Below are positions 22,626-33,665 of a stretch of DNA of 64,000 nucleotides, piece by piece. Under the pieces are notes generated by a model. The model did not search any database, had not been told where the DNA came from, and was given only the letters and a program-made list of their open reading frames with translations. How positions within the stretch are numbered: position 1 is the stretch's first letter; the number at the start of each line of letters is the position of its first letter. The stretch is from Calamus simplicifolius. Its lineage: Eukaryota; Streptophyta; Magnoliopsida; Arecales; Arecaceae. The stretch covers positions 689,372 to 753,371 of the forward strand of contig UESW01001669.1 of NCBI GenBank assembly GCA_900491605.1, given 5' to 3'. A program made the position numbers and the translations under genes.

Positions 22626-22797
22626 GGAAGAAGAGGCTTCCGATGGGAAAGAGATCATACCCAGGTTCAAGGCTTCCGATGAGTTACGTTTCTTGGGAGT
22701 CTCCATCGGTCGGGGCGGAAGAGGTTTCTATGACCTTCTTCAGTGCGGTATCTTTATAGCCAGCAGCGTCGGTCATGGGAAGGAAGGGGACATGTAA
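22564..22797 (+). other. Small open frame in CACTA, possible captured fragment
   Basis: This frame joins the end of the exon-like repeat to a segment reading EEEASDGKEIIPRFKASDEL, then FLGVSIGRGGRGFYDLLQ. The second part recurs in related form in the next repeat blocks (about 23225 and 23700) but is broken there. I do not recognise it. It may be a chance frame in a captured fragment. Confidence 0.3.
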
Positions 22798-24435
22798 CAT
22801 CGCGGCCGTACGTCACCCCGGGGCGCCAATCAAACGAGCGGCATAAATTTCTTTATATATTTTGATATATAAAATTATCACTATATAATATTATATATAA
22901 TAAACTATAATAATTAGTAAATAAAAATAATATTATTATAAATTATTAATTTTTAGCGACGCATAAATGCATCGCTATATAGCGACGTAAATATGCGTCG
23001 CTAACCAGCGACGCATTCAATGCATCACTAAACAATGATGCCGTCAAATGCGTCGCTAAACAACAACGCATTTGAATGCGTTGCTAATTTCAATTTAGGG
23101 TTTTAGGGTTTTATGGATTGAGGGTTTTAGATTCGGGCAGAACGTGGCAACGTCGGTGCACACCGTTCAACGAGACGGACCAACCAACCCAGCCCAATGT
23201 ACAACTATGGGCTTTTTAGGTTCAAGGCTTCCGATGAGTTACGTTTCTTGGGAGTCTCCATCGATCGGGGCGGAAGAGGTTCTCCTATGACCTTCTTCAG
23301 CACGGTATCTTTATAGCCAGCAGAGCCGGCCACGGAAGGAAGTGGACATGTAACATCGCGGCCGTACATCACCCTAAGCATCCAGTCAAACGAGCGACAT
23401 AAATTTCTAAATATATTTCGATATATAAAATTATCACTATATAATATTATATATAATAAACTATAATAATTACTAAATGAAAATAATATTATTATAAATT
23501 AGTAATTTTTAGCGACGCATAAATGCATCGCTAAACAGCAACGCATTTGAATGCGTCACTAATTTTGATTTAGGGTTTTAGGGTTTTATGGTTTGAGGGT
23601 TTTAGATTCGGGCAGAACATGGCAATGCCGGTGCACACCGTTCAACGGGGTGAACCAACCAACCCAGCCCAATGTACAACTATGGGCTTTTTAGGTTCAA
23701 AGCTTCCGATGAGTTGCATTTTTTGGGAGTCTCCATCGATCGGGGCGGAAGAGGTTCTCCTATGACCTTCTTAGCGCGGTATCTTTATAGCCAGCAGCGC
23801 CGGCCACAGGAAGGAAGCAGATAGTTTGAGATCACGGCCGTACGTCACCTCGGGGCTCCAGTCAAATGAGCGACATAAATTTCTTCATATATTTCTATTT
23901 ATAAAATTATCACTATATAATATCATATATAATAAACTATAATAATTACTAAATAAAAATAATATTATTATAAATTATTAATTTTTAGCGAGGCATTTCG
24001 AATGCGTCGCTACATAGCGATGCATTTCGAATGCGTCGTTGTTTAGCGACGCATTTCGAATGCATCGCTGTTTAGCGACGCATATATAGTGATGCATTCG
24101 AAATGCATCGCTACATAGCGACACATTTCGAATGCATCGCTATTTAGCGACGCAAATATGCATCGCTACATAGCGACACATTTCGAATGCGTCGCTGTTT
24201 AGCAGCGCATATTCGCATAGCTAAACAGCGATGCAGTCAAATGCGTCGCTAAACAGCAACACATTTGAATGCATCGCTAAACAACAACGCATTTGAATGT
24301 GTCGCTAATTTTGATTTAGGGTCTTAGGGTTTTATGGTTTGATGGTTTTAGATTCGGGCATAACGTGGCATCGCCGGTGCACACCGTTCAACAGGGCAGA
24401 CCAACCAACCCAGCCCAATGTACAACTACGGGCTT
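22640..24435. repeat. Three tandem ~500-800-bp units inside CACTA
   Basis: A composite unit is repeated about three times, with starts near 22650, 23220 and 23698 and a partial fourth at 24915-25090. In order it holds CTTCCGATGAGTTACGTTTC, GGGCGGAAGAGGT, GACATGTAACATCGCGGCCG, an AT-rich stretch with TATATAATAAACTATAATAA, a TAGCGACGCA-motif array, then TTAGGGTTTTAGGGTTTTAT and CCAATGTACAACTATGGGCT. The motif array grows from copy to copy and is longest at 23990-24310. The units include the subterminal motif, so the CACTA has amplified its own motif array internally. Confidence 0.85.
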
Positions 24436-25075
24436 TTTAACTGCAACAACTTAAATATACGCTATTGGAGCTAGAGTTACGTACCTCGACTGCTGGCACC
24501 AAGCTTGCCTTGCAATATTGGATCCGCTTGTTAAGGGATTTAGATTGAACTAGATTGTACTCAATCCAATTATCGAACTCGAATAGTTGGCCGGTATTGT
24601 TATTTATTGTCACTACCTCTCCATGTCAGGATTGGGTAATTTGTGCGCCTGCTGGCTTACTTAGATGTGGTAGCCATTTCTTAGGCTCCCTTTACTGAAT
24701 CGAACCGTAATTCTTCGTCACCCATCATGATATCATGCATGGTAGGCCCCAACCCATCTCCTGATTTAGGGGAAATACGTACGGGAGCGGCACAAGGCCG
24801 AGGTGGACCACTCAATCGGCCACCTAGAAGAGGTAACCTACGATAAGAGATCAAAGCGCCGCCGAGGGCGACGGAGGGGAGAAAGGGCCAGCACCGCCGC
24901 CCACGGGAGGTTCCCAAATGAAGTGGACATGTAACATCGCGGCCACCCACGTCACCCCGGGCCTCCAGCAAAACGAGTGGCATAGATTGCACTATATCAA
25001 TATATAAAATTATCATTATGTAATATTAAATAAAATAAACTATAATAATTACTTAATAAAATTAATATTTTAAAT
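24436..25075. other. CACTA interior, no gene seen
   Basis: About 24436-24900 has no clear repeat or domain. From 24915 a partial copy of the preceding unit is seen (AAGTGGACATGTAACATCGC). Open frames here have no recognisable content. Confidence 0.45.
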
Positions 25076-25079
25076 TATT

Positions 25080-25292
25080 TAGCGTCGCATTAAATTTGCG
25101 TCGCAAAATTGCGACTCATTAGCAACGCAATTTTGCGCTGCTAAATTCCTGCCAAGACGGGGTTAAGGCGGCAATTTAGCAACGCAATTAGCAACGCAAC
25201 TAATTGCATTGCTAATTAGCGACTCAATTAGTGACGCAATATATGCTGATTAACAACGGATTAGCGATGCAATTATGCATTGCTAATCCTAA
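25080..25292. repeat. Internal TAGCGACGCA-type motif array
   Basis: Variants such as TTAGCGTCGCATT, AGCAACGCAATT and TTAGCGATGCAATT in both orientations, the same family as the CACTA subterminal arrays but far from either end. Confidence 0.8.
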
Positions 25293-25299
25293 TTAATAA

Positions 25300-26090
25300 A
25301 CACCCCCCTTCTTCTTCCTCATGATTTCTCCCCTCACCCCCACCCACCCAACCAGTCTCCCTCCCTCTTCCCCACCTTTGGTCGCACTTCGGCGGCTCTT
25401 CAGCACCCGACCACCTCGCTGGCGACCCATATTTCTGGGTAAACCTCCCCTCCCTCCCTCCCCTCCCCCCCACCTCTCCCATTTCCCACCTCCACCCCTT
25501 CTCTGGCCACGGTCATGGCCAGGCCACTATTAAAAAAAACAAGGGGGGGTGGTTTCCCCACCCCCTCCCAGGTGGCCAGGCGTTAATAAAAAAAAGGGAG
25601 GGGGGTCCCCCCCCCCCCCCGCCTACCCCTTTCCGTTGTTAGCCACGGTGGCCAGGCCACCGTTAAAAAAAAGCGGGGGGGAGGGGGGGTTCCCCCACCC
25701 CCTCCCGTTGCCGGCCATAGCCATGGCATCATCTCTAGCCACGGCCGTGGCCTGGCCGCGATGGCCATGCCACCGTTAAAAAAAAGGGGGGGGGGGGGGG
25801 GGGGGGGGGCAGGGTTTTCCCCACCCTCCCACCCCCTCCCCCTCTTATTGCCGGCCACAGTCATGGCCGTGGCCATCGTCTCCGGCCACGGCACGGCCGT
25901 GGCCGACCGTGGCCTAGCCACTATGGCCAGGCCACCGTTAAAAAAAGGGGTTTTTTCCCCACCCTCTACCATGAAAAAAAATAGCCACGGCAGTGTCTGT
26001 CGTTGCTGGTCACGGTCGTGGCTGGGTGGCTGCCTGGCCACGGTGGTCGATCCACAAGCAGGAAAAAAAAACAATTTCAAACCCTCCTAG
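25300..26090. repeat. Low-complexity GC/poly-G block with palindromes and ~5 imperfect repeats
   Basis: About five repeats share GGCCAGGCCACCGTTAAAAA followed by a G-run and a C-rich stretch with CCCCACCC. The longest homopolymer is 24 G at 25786-25809. Palindromes of the type GCCACGGCCGTGGC occur (25738 and others). The open frames on both strands are proline- or glycine-rich artefacts of composition. Confidence 0.85.
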
Positions 26091-27907
26091 AAGCCCCGTT
26101 CGGCTATTTTTTAATTAAAACAAAAAAATTATTATAAAATATTATTTATAATATTACAAAATATATTGCATAACTAATTTTACTGATTAAATTATTTAAT
26201 TATTATTAAAAATATTATTAGTAAGTTGTTTTGATATTTTAATCTTAATATTTTATTCAATCATATTATTATATCACTTAAATTTAGAAACCCCTATAGT
26301 AATATCATTATATAATAATAATATATTACAATAAAATTAGAATACACTATAGTATTATATTAATATTTTATAAAAAATTATATTATGTGATATATATTAT
26401 AGTATAATGATTTTATAATATCATTATATTGAACTATTTTGGTTTGATGGAATTTTAAAATAAAATCGAAATAGTTTTCTTCATGCATGTCATATTGTAA
26501 GAATGTTGTTATAAGTTAATGTTACAATATTAAATTTAATATTATATCCATCGTCACCCATAAAAAAATTATTATAATAATCTCATTATAAATTAACATG
26601 AAATTATGATATAATTCAATATTAAGATTTTCTGCTATGAAATATGAAAAATAAAATTTATTATCCCTTTAACTTATAATATTTACTGTGATCATAAAAA
26701 GTATGTTTATGATAATTATTATGTTATAATATTAATAATATCATATTATAATATATATTAACTTATATATTAGTTCATAATATATAATTTAATATAATAA
26801 TAATAAATTATGATATTCTAATAAATAATGATTGTAATATAACATCATTGTAGTATTTGCTAATTAGTGATTCGATAGTAAATTAATTAAAGAAATTGCT
26901 TTATGATTAATTAGTGCTTCTGTTTTAAATTAATTCAGTCATGATTGATTAGAGGTTTTTATATAGTCATGATTCAATTTCTCAGTCTATTAAACTATGC
27001 ATGGCAATTTACTGGTGAACATCTAACATATGTTATTCCATCTTATTGTCATTATGAAATTGTTGCAAATTAGGCTTTGATTTAAGTTACATTCCTTCAT
27101 ATTGGGATATATTATGTTGAGAATTAGATTATACATGACTTTAATAGATGTGCCACGGTTGATATGTTATGAAAAATTTCGGTCCAGCCTGTCCAATATT
27201 GAAACCATATTATTAGATATTACTATGCATAACTATTGGATTAAGGTTATTATCTTTGACATAATATCAGTCTTATAAGTTAGTGACTATAGACCACAAT
27301 CAAAATATGTATAATAGTCAAGAGAACTTTTTCACAAGCATAAGTTCGATTGTTTTTCTTAAGAATATTATATCTCGCAGCACTGAAACCTTTAGACCTG
27401 TTTGAGAATTTGCAAGACGTAGTCTTATAAATTCTCAAATTGTCCTAGTGGACAGTTTGAGATTATTTTTTGCGATATGTTAGTCTGCTATTAATTATCA
27501 TCTGTTGATATTGTGGTTTGTATTTCCTCATACGTTCTCTTAGTATGGCATATATGCCACACATTTAGAAAAATATATGGGAAAATGTTGCTGAAATTTT
27601 AATGTAAACGATGATAATGAATAGCGGAATACCATATCACAGAATATAATCTTGAATGGGATAAGGCCTTACCTTTTAGATATGAAGTGAAGGTAGAATT
27701 AATTTAGGACACTTGCATACTCGTGAAGTCTCACAAGCTCCACGTGGTGCGGCCTTATAAAGCAGGGACCTTAGCGGGGCCTGCCTAATCCATTGGTTGT
27801 AATCATTAAAGACAAAATTGATCTATTGTTATAAATTTTTTAAATTGTTATTATTTACCTTGGATGTGTAAGATAACTAATTTAGTTATAAATTATTAAT
27901 ACTAATA
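26091..27907. other. AT-rich CACTA interior upstream of transposase, no gene seen
   Basis: Very AT-rich DNA with many stops in all frames. It presumably holds the promoter and leader of the transposase gene that starts near 27900, but no specific element can be assigned. Confidence 0.4.
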
Positions 27908-28294
27908 TTGTTTTATATTATGGTTTTCTTTATTGATTTACCAGAAAATTGTATAAGTTGTTCAAAAATGAGCAGACCTCGCTCGTGGATGTACATAAGA
28001 TTAAAAGATGGCTTGCTTAATCCTCACTTTTTGAATGGATTGGAAGAATTTATTGGATTTGCATGTAGCCAACCCGAATGGATGGATGGGCCTAGGATTA
28101 GGTGCCTCTGCAACTTATACATGTGTCAGAATAAAGCATACAGGGATGTTGAAACTGTGAAGGTGCATTTGTGTAAAAAGGGATTTATTCCTGGGTATGA
28201 TATTTGGTATTGTCATGGTCAAACAGAGGACATGGGTGCAGCTGTCACAAGGCAACAAGTTTCAATTCCCATGATGAACCATGTGCGAATTTAA
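27908..28294 (+). CDS. TNP2-type transposase, N-terminal Transpos_assoc domain
   Basis: From about 27969 the frame reads MSRPRSWMYIRLKDGLL, then GLEEFIGFACSQ, GPRIRCLCNLYMCQNKAYRD, TVKVHLCKKGFIPGYDIWYC and HG. This is the Transpos_assoc (PF13963-like) zinc-binding region at the N terminus of CACTA TNP2/TNPD proteins: R-x-W-M-Y, a C-x-C-like pair, N-K, HL-x3-GF-x2-GY-x2-W-x2-HG. The likely start is the Met at 27969; the upstream codons are extra. The frame ends at 28294 and the rest of the gene continues in other frames. Confidence 0.85.
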   Translation: MFYIMVFFIDLPENCISCSKMSRPRSWMYIRLKDGLLNPHFLNGLEEFIGFACSQPEWMDGPRIRCLCNLYMCQNKAYRDVETVKVHLCKKGFIPGYDIWYCHGQTEDMGAAVTRQQVSIPMMNHVRI

Positions 28295-28377
28295 ACAGAT
28301 ATGAAGAAATGGTGATGAATGCATCTAGTAAAGAATTTAATTAGAATACATTTATGAAAGAACCAAATTCAGATGCA

Positions 28378-28960
28378 TAGCAATTTTATGATATGCTTCA
28401 TGCTACAAATCAAGAATTGTATTCTGGTTGTGAGAGTCATTCCCAATTGTCTATGGCTGCTCGGTTGTTGAATATTAAGGCAGAACATAGATTATCGGAA
28501 AAGGCGTTCAATGTTGTAGCTGGATTAATAAAGGAAGTTTTGCCAAATGATAATATTTTAGCAGATAGTTTTTACTCAACGAAGAAGTTGTTGCGTGGCC
28601 TTGGGCTTCCAGTTAATAAGATCAATTGTTGCTTGAACAATTGTATATTATATTAGGGTAAAGACTTAGACCTGAGATGTTGTAAGATTTGTGGGCAATC
28701 GAGGTACAATGATTATCGAAAAAGGCGTTCAATGCTGTAGCTAGATTAAAGAAGGAAGTTTTGCCAAATGATAATGTTTTAGCAGATAGTTTTTACTCAA
28801 CGAAGAAGTTGTTGCGTGGCCTTGGGCTCCCAGTTAATAAGATCGATTGTTGCTTGAACAATTATATATTATATTGGGGTAAAGACTTAGACCTGAGATG
28901 TTGTAAGAATACATTTATGGAAGAACCAACTCCAGATGCATTGGGGTAAAGACTGAGACC
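28378..28960 (+). pseudogene. TNP2 transposase, N-terminal part of the Transposase_21 region, with internal duplication
   Basis: 28378-28690 encodes FYDMLHATNQELYSGCESHS, then SMAARLLNIKAEHRLSEKAF, EVLPNDNILADSFYSTKKLL and INCCLNNCILY, with CKICGQSRY after a stop at 28654. This is the conserved block before Transposase_21 in TNP2. The part from GATTATCGGAAAAGGCG (28490) is repeated at 28711, step 221 bp, as LSKKAFNAVARLKKEVLPND and following. At the end of the second copy a short piece related to 28343-28380 is inserted (TTTATGGAAGAACC), and then a third short copy of the GGTAAAGACT segment. Normal TNP2 proteins have this block once. Confidence 0.85.
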
Positions 28961-28999
28961 TGAGATGTTGTAAGATTTGTGAGCAATCGAGGTACACCA

Positions 29000-30110
29000 A
29001 CGATGAAGGGGGAGCTAGTACAAGTAGGAGGAAGAGTGTGCCTTACAAGAGGATGTATTACTTTTCTTTACTCCATGCCTGCAAAGATTATACAGATATG
29101 AGGTTACAGCTGCTGATATAAGATGGCATGCCAAACATGAATCTAAAGAAGATGAAATACGGCATCCATCAGATTCAAAAGCTTGGAAACATTTCAATGA
29201 TATTCATCCTAATTTCGCCGATGATATAAGGAATGTGAGATCAGGTCTTTTACCAATGGCTTCTAACCATTTGGTCAAGCGGGCCGACAGTATTCTTGTT
29301 GGCCCGTGATACTGACTGTATATAACCTTCCTCCATGGAAGTGCATAAAAGATACTGCAATTTTTGATAGTTTTGGTTCCAGGACCATCAAATCCAAAGG
29401 AAAAGATTGATGTGTTCCTGCAACCGTTGGTGGCCGAATTGAAAATATTGTGGGAAACTGGAGTCATGGCCTACGGCATTTCAATGAAATAAAATTTTAT
29501 CATGAGAGTTGCTTTGATGTGGACAATCAGTGACTTCCCGGCATATGCAATGTTGTATGGTTGAAGCACTGCTGGGCATATGGCGTGCCCTTACTGCATG
29601 AATGATTCTGATGCATTCACATTGCAGAAGAGTGGTAAGAAGTCATGGTTTGATAATCATAGAAAGTTCTTGGCTTCAAATCATCCTTATAGGCGGAACT
29701 TGATCACCTTTCAGAAGAACAAAGCAGTCACAAAATCTGCTGAACCGGTTAGGTCTGGCACATATATATTTGACACTATAGAGATTTTGGGCTTGAGGTA
29801 TGCTTGGGAAGCCGATGCAGATAGAGTAAATGGTCGTATATGTAAAGAACACAACTGGAAAAAATGAAGTTTTTTTTGGGATCTGCCGAATTGGAGCACA
29901 AATCTCATCCAGCACAACTTGGATGTTATGCATATTGAGAAAAATTTCTTTGATAATATATTTAATAGGGTGCTAAACATCCCGAAAAAAATCAAAGACA
30001 CTGCAAAGTCGAGAGAAGAACTTAATCAGTATTGCAGAAGAGTTGATTTGTGGAGGAATGCTGACGGGACCTATCCTAAAGCCTGTTACACTCTTGACAG
30101 AAATTCATGA
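29000..30110 (+). pseudogene. TNP2 transposase core (Transposase_21-like), frame-broken
   Basis: Across several frames the plus strand keeps the colinear core: VPYKRMYYF, RWHAKHESKEDEIRHPSDSK, WKHFNDIHPNFADDIRNVRS, GLLPMASNHLV, PGPSNPKEKIDVFLQPLVAE, ELKILWETGV, WTISDFPAYA, HMACPYCMNDSDAF, KSWFDNHRKFLASNHPYRRN (29580-29867), then HNLDVMHIEKNFFDNIFN and CRRVDLWRNADGTYPKACYT (29919-30110). These are the standard landmarks of the CACTA transposase PF02992 family, including DVMHIEKN. At least five frame changes or stops interrupt it, so it is not functional as written. Confidence 0.9.
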
Positions 30111-30517
30111 GAAGTTTTATGTAACTGGGTTAAAGGGTTAAAATTTCCAGATGGTTATGCTTCAAATATCAGTAGGTGTGTGGACATGCATAAGCTCAAG
30201 TTGTTTGGCATGAAGAGTCATGACTGCCATATTTTCATGCAGAGGTTATTGCCTATAGCTTTTCGTGAGTTGCTTCTACACCATATGTGGAGGGCATTGA
30301 TGGAGCTCAGCTTGTTCTTCAAGGAGTTATTTGCCGCAGTCATTACTTTTGCATCCATGGCAAGGCTTGAGGAAGAAATTTCAATTATTTTATGCATGCT
30401 GGAGCGAATATTTTCTCCAAGTTTTTTTGACTTAATTGAGCATTTACCGGTTCACTTGCCATACGAAGCGAGTATAGCTGGTCCCGTGCAGTATCGCTGG
30501 ATGTATCCTTTCGAGAG
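30111..30517 (+). CDS. TNP2 transposase, DUF4218 region exon
   Basis: The frame from 30180 contains MDMHKLKLFGMKSHDCHIFM, then QRLLPIAFRELLL, HMWRALMELSLFFKELFA, MLERIFSPSFFDLIEHLPVH and GPVQYRWMYPFER. This is the DUF4218 (PF13960-like) region that follows Transposase_21 in CACTA proteins. The exon ends at GAGAG with a GTAAAT donor at 30518. The open frame here is intact. Confidence 0.9.
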
Positions 30518-30613
30518 GTAAATATCTTAATAATTGGTAGTACATGTTGATATTTAAAATTTTATTTCATTGCGAGAAAGTTGGTTTATTCTATTTCTTA
30601 CCTGTACATGTAG
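30518..30613 (+). other. Intron in CACTA transposase gene
   Basis: GTAAATATC donor, TACATGTAG acceptor, 96 bp, AT-rich. Splicing joins PFER to YHKKLKNNVRNK in frame (AG|G codon), the usual order in the family. Confidence 0.8.
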
Positions 30614-30934
30614 GTACCATAAGAAGTTAAAAAATAATGTGCGTAATAAGGCAAGGGTTGAGGATTCTATATGCAATGCACACACGGTTGAAGAAGTTTT
30701 AGCTTTTGCCTCTCATTACTTCGACAGTCACGTCCACACGAGGAGCCAAAATCTTGGTCGTAACGATGACGTATATGTGGACGAAGGACAACCTAATGAT
30801 GGTAGAATATCAGTTTTTAAAGGTATGGGTCATTCATTTGGGAGGCAGAGGTCAAGAGATTTGAGCAATGCGGAGTATAATGCAGCATATTATTACATCC
30901 TAATGAACTGTAGAGAAGTCGATCCATACATTGA
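30614..30934 (+). CDS. TNP2 transposase, post-DUF4218 exon
   Basis: Encodes YHKKLKNNVRNKARVEDSIC, NAHTVEEVLAFASHYFDSHV, DEGQPNDGRISVFKGMGHSF and NAAYYYILMNCREVDPYIE. Such a stretch is found between DUF4218 and DUF4216 in CACTA transposases. The exon ends at a GTAAGT donor (30935). An acceptor CCCTTTAG at 31013-31020 gives a second small intron of about 86 bp. Confidence 0.85.
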
Positions 30935-31020
30935 GTAAGTATACACTTTACAACTTTAAATTATAATATACCTCACTATTTAATTGCTAACAGAAGATTT
31001 AATTATTATCATCCCTTTAG

Positions 31021-31816
31021 GATGTTTTGTGATAGACAACGATAGATGAATCCCAACATCAGTTAAATTGCCATTGGGCAGAAGTTAGAAACAGAGTTCA
31101 CTTTCTGATTTTATGAATATGTGAGTGGTATCACTCAATCAATTACAATAATGGCTTTTATTTTTTGAATTGGTTGTGAATAGCTTATTACTTTGTAGGT
31201 AAACGGTCCATGGTTTACAACCGACAATATTTTCATTAAATGTCTAGCTCAATGGCCATTGAAGACCGTAACAACCTCTAATGGCTACTTTGTTAATGGA
31301 TATAAATTTCAAATTGAACGACTAGCGTCTTCAAGAGGTACGCAGAACTGGGGTGTGTGTGTCAAAGGAGAAAGTGTTGGAGCAAATATGATGGATTATT
31401 ACGGAAAGTTAGTAGAGATAGTTGAAGTTGAATGTCCCGGTTGGCCTATAAAATGAACCGTATTGTTTCGTTGCGATTGGTTTGATCCGACAGTTCCTGT
31501 GGGTAAAAGGGTTCATAACGACTACAATCTAGTTAAAGTCAACTATCGCCGAAGATTGCAGAAATATGAACCATTCATTCTTGCATTACAAGCTCAGCAA
31601 GTGTTTTGCTACGGATATCCAAGTTTGCGCAATGACAAGCAGGATTGGTGGGCTGTTTCTAAAATCCTTCCATGTTCAGCTATCATATTAGATGAGAGTT
31701 CATCAAGTCAATCACCTAAGTGCCCTGCATTTCAAGAGGATAAGACAAGGGCTTCTGAAACATCAGTTAGAGATCCAAATGGTGATGTCCAAGAAATTGA
31801 GGATGCAAATATTTGA
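31021..31816 (+). pseudogene. TNP2 transposase, DUF4216 region, frame-broken
   Basis: Read in two frames: NGYFVNGYKFQIERLASSRG, TQNWGVCVKGESVGANMMDY and YGKLVEIVEVECPGWPIK (31259-31456), then CDWFDPTVPVGKRVHNDYNL, VKVNYRRRLQKYEPFILALQ, VFCYGYPSLRNDKQDWWAV and SKILPCSAI (31463-31816). This matches the DUF4216 (PF13952-like) C-terminal region of CACTA transposases. The stop between the two at about 31455 fits a one-base frame change. The end is acidic and serine-rich. Confidence 0.88.
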
Positions 31817-32059
31817 TTTCCTTCCGATGATAATGACACAGAATCACAATCCGATACGGCATCGGATGTTGAACCAATATTTGACGAAACAAATGACACT
31901 AATTAAGCATAGAGGTTTATTCAATTTAAATTTATTTTTATAAGTGCTAAATTTTTTCATATTCAATCATTATTCGTAATCATATTGCATGGTTCTTTAG
32001 TATTTTCAGTATGTTGGGCTGAGATAGATCTTTCGCCGATAGACAGAGCGAGCAGGGAC

Positions 32060-33364
32060 GTGACCCTACCACATCAGATCACTTCATGAGCATTGAAGAT
32101 GGAAAGTTTAGATCTGCAGCCTTCGAGTCTCATAGCCCATCAGCACAGACATCTGAGAGTTTATCCCACGTCGGCCGCACCGTACTTCGACCGGATGTTG
32201 ATGGGCAGTAAGTATATAATATTTGTAAATATATGTTTATGTGTTATCGAGCATTTACTTATAAATATGGATTTTTTTGCAGCTTTATTGAGTAGCATTC
32301 TGTATTGAGCTGGATTAGCTCCATATTCCAGATCCGTGCTGATCCCACTGGCTACGATTGTCATCATATATCTGCGGCCATGAGGAAGTTTTATTTTTCA
32401 GAGTTTTAGGTAAACTTATTAAATACAATTTATTACTAATTTAAAATAACTTAATCTTGATATATTCTTAAACTAACTATTTATTTAAATACAAAAAAAA
32501 GTTTACGTGGGACTCAACCATCCATGATGCCGTTAGGGCAGCATGGAATGCTCTTGCGGCACGCCGATACTCTGACATGCTTCATCGTTGGAGGAGATTG
32601 GGTGATCGCCCTGTGCATGTTCCGAAGGGTATTTGGCATGACTGACAACAGGTATGGTAGTCTGAGGCCTAGCAAAGGAGGTCCGCATCAGCCACCATGA
32701 ACCGCCGATCCGAGAAGGCCAGTCGTGGCATGGGTCTCTTCTGCCACACTGCGGGGTCCATTTCCATTCAGGAGCACATACGTCGTATGGTAAGAAAACA
32801 TAAATAATTTAATTACTAATTTAGTCATTTGCAAATACTTACATTTATATCATTTCTTCTGCTTTTGTAGTTTGAGCAGAAGGGCAGAGATCCTGGTGAG
32901 TTCAACCTATTTAGGGCGACACACACCAGAAAGGACAGTACCTGGGTCGGTGTACGATCACAGGAGGTTACGGTAAGAAATTTGACTTATGTTGTAACTG
33001 TTTAATTTCTTAACCTTTATTCAGGTTCGTATAATAATTCATTTATCGTTGATTCTATAATTCAAAGGCACGAGTCGAGGAGCTTCAGTCCCAGGCATCG
33101 CAGGTCGACTCCACTGATGGGGGGCCGCCCGTTGAACTCTCAGCAGAGGAAAGTCGACGTGTATTTTTGGAAGCTGTTGGTGCCCAGCCGCAAGACCGTA
33201 GGATCTATGGTCTGGGTGCTAAAGCTTCTAGATATTTTTCTGGCTCCACTTCGCACTATTCTGGCAATATTCCTCCTGATCATTTAGATGATATTCGAAG
33301 ATCTATTACGGAGGAGGTTCGGCAGGAGTTTGCAAACATGAGAGAGCAGATGCGTCAGATGTAA
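32060..33364 (+). pseudogene. Second CACTA gene, Transposase_24-type (TNPA-like), multi-exon, broken
   Basis: The plus strand shows exon-like pieces separated by AT-rich introns: SWISSIFQIRADPTGYDCHH (about 32310), TWDSTIHDAVRAAWNALAAR, YSDMLHRWRRLGDRPVHVPK (32500-32640), MNRRSEKASRGMGLFCHTAG and SISIQEHIRRM (32700-32790), FEQKGRDPGEFNLFRATHTR (32874-32970), and a last exon at about 33068-33364 with LEAVGAQPQDRRIYGLGAKA and EVRQEFANMREQMRQM. This is the Ptta/En-Spm Transposase_24 (PF03004) layout, the second protein of many CACTA elements, with a C-terminal coiled coil. Stops around 32640-32700 break one exon. Confidence 0.8.
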
Positions 33365-33665
33365 GATTTGGTTCGCCAAATATCGTAGGGTTCATTCTAG
33401 CCTCCGCAGCCTTTCCATGATCATGACAGCGCGGATTCTTGATGTATTATTTTTCTATTTTGTGTATCCAAATTTTTCATTATTAATAAAATAAAATTTT
33501 ATGCATTATCAAAAATTTTGTGATGAATGTTTGAATCAATATTTTTGGATATTTAGCGATAATGTTTCAATTGAATGCAATGAAATTGCATTAAGAGTTT
33601 TAAAAATATTTTAGTTTTTTTAAAAAAAATTTCTCATTGCAATTTTTTAAAAAATTAAATTCATA
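33365..33665. other. 3' region of second CACTA gene
   Basis: AT-rich with no frame. It presumably holds the 3' UTR of the gene ending at 33364. An AATAAAATAAAA stretch near 33487 could act as a polyadenylation signal. Confidence 0.35.

Noticed and set aside
23095..23120. Telomere-like repeat (TTAGGGTTTTAGGG)
   Set aside because: Only two or three units embedded in each CACTA internal repeat; not a telomere tract.
24681..25016. Minus-strand 111-codon frame in the CACTA
   Set aside because: Arg/Gly/Pro-rich translation over GC-rich filler and part of a repeated unit; no domain recognised.
25273..26090. Open frames rich in Pro, Gly and Arg
   Set aside because: Composition artefacts of the poly-G/poly-C block; both strands are open and there is no domain.
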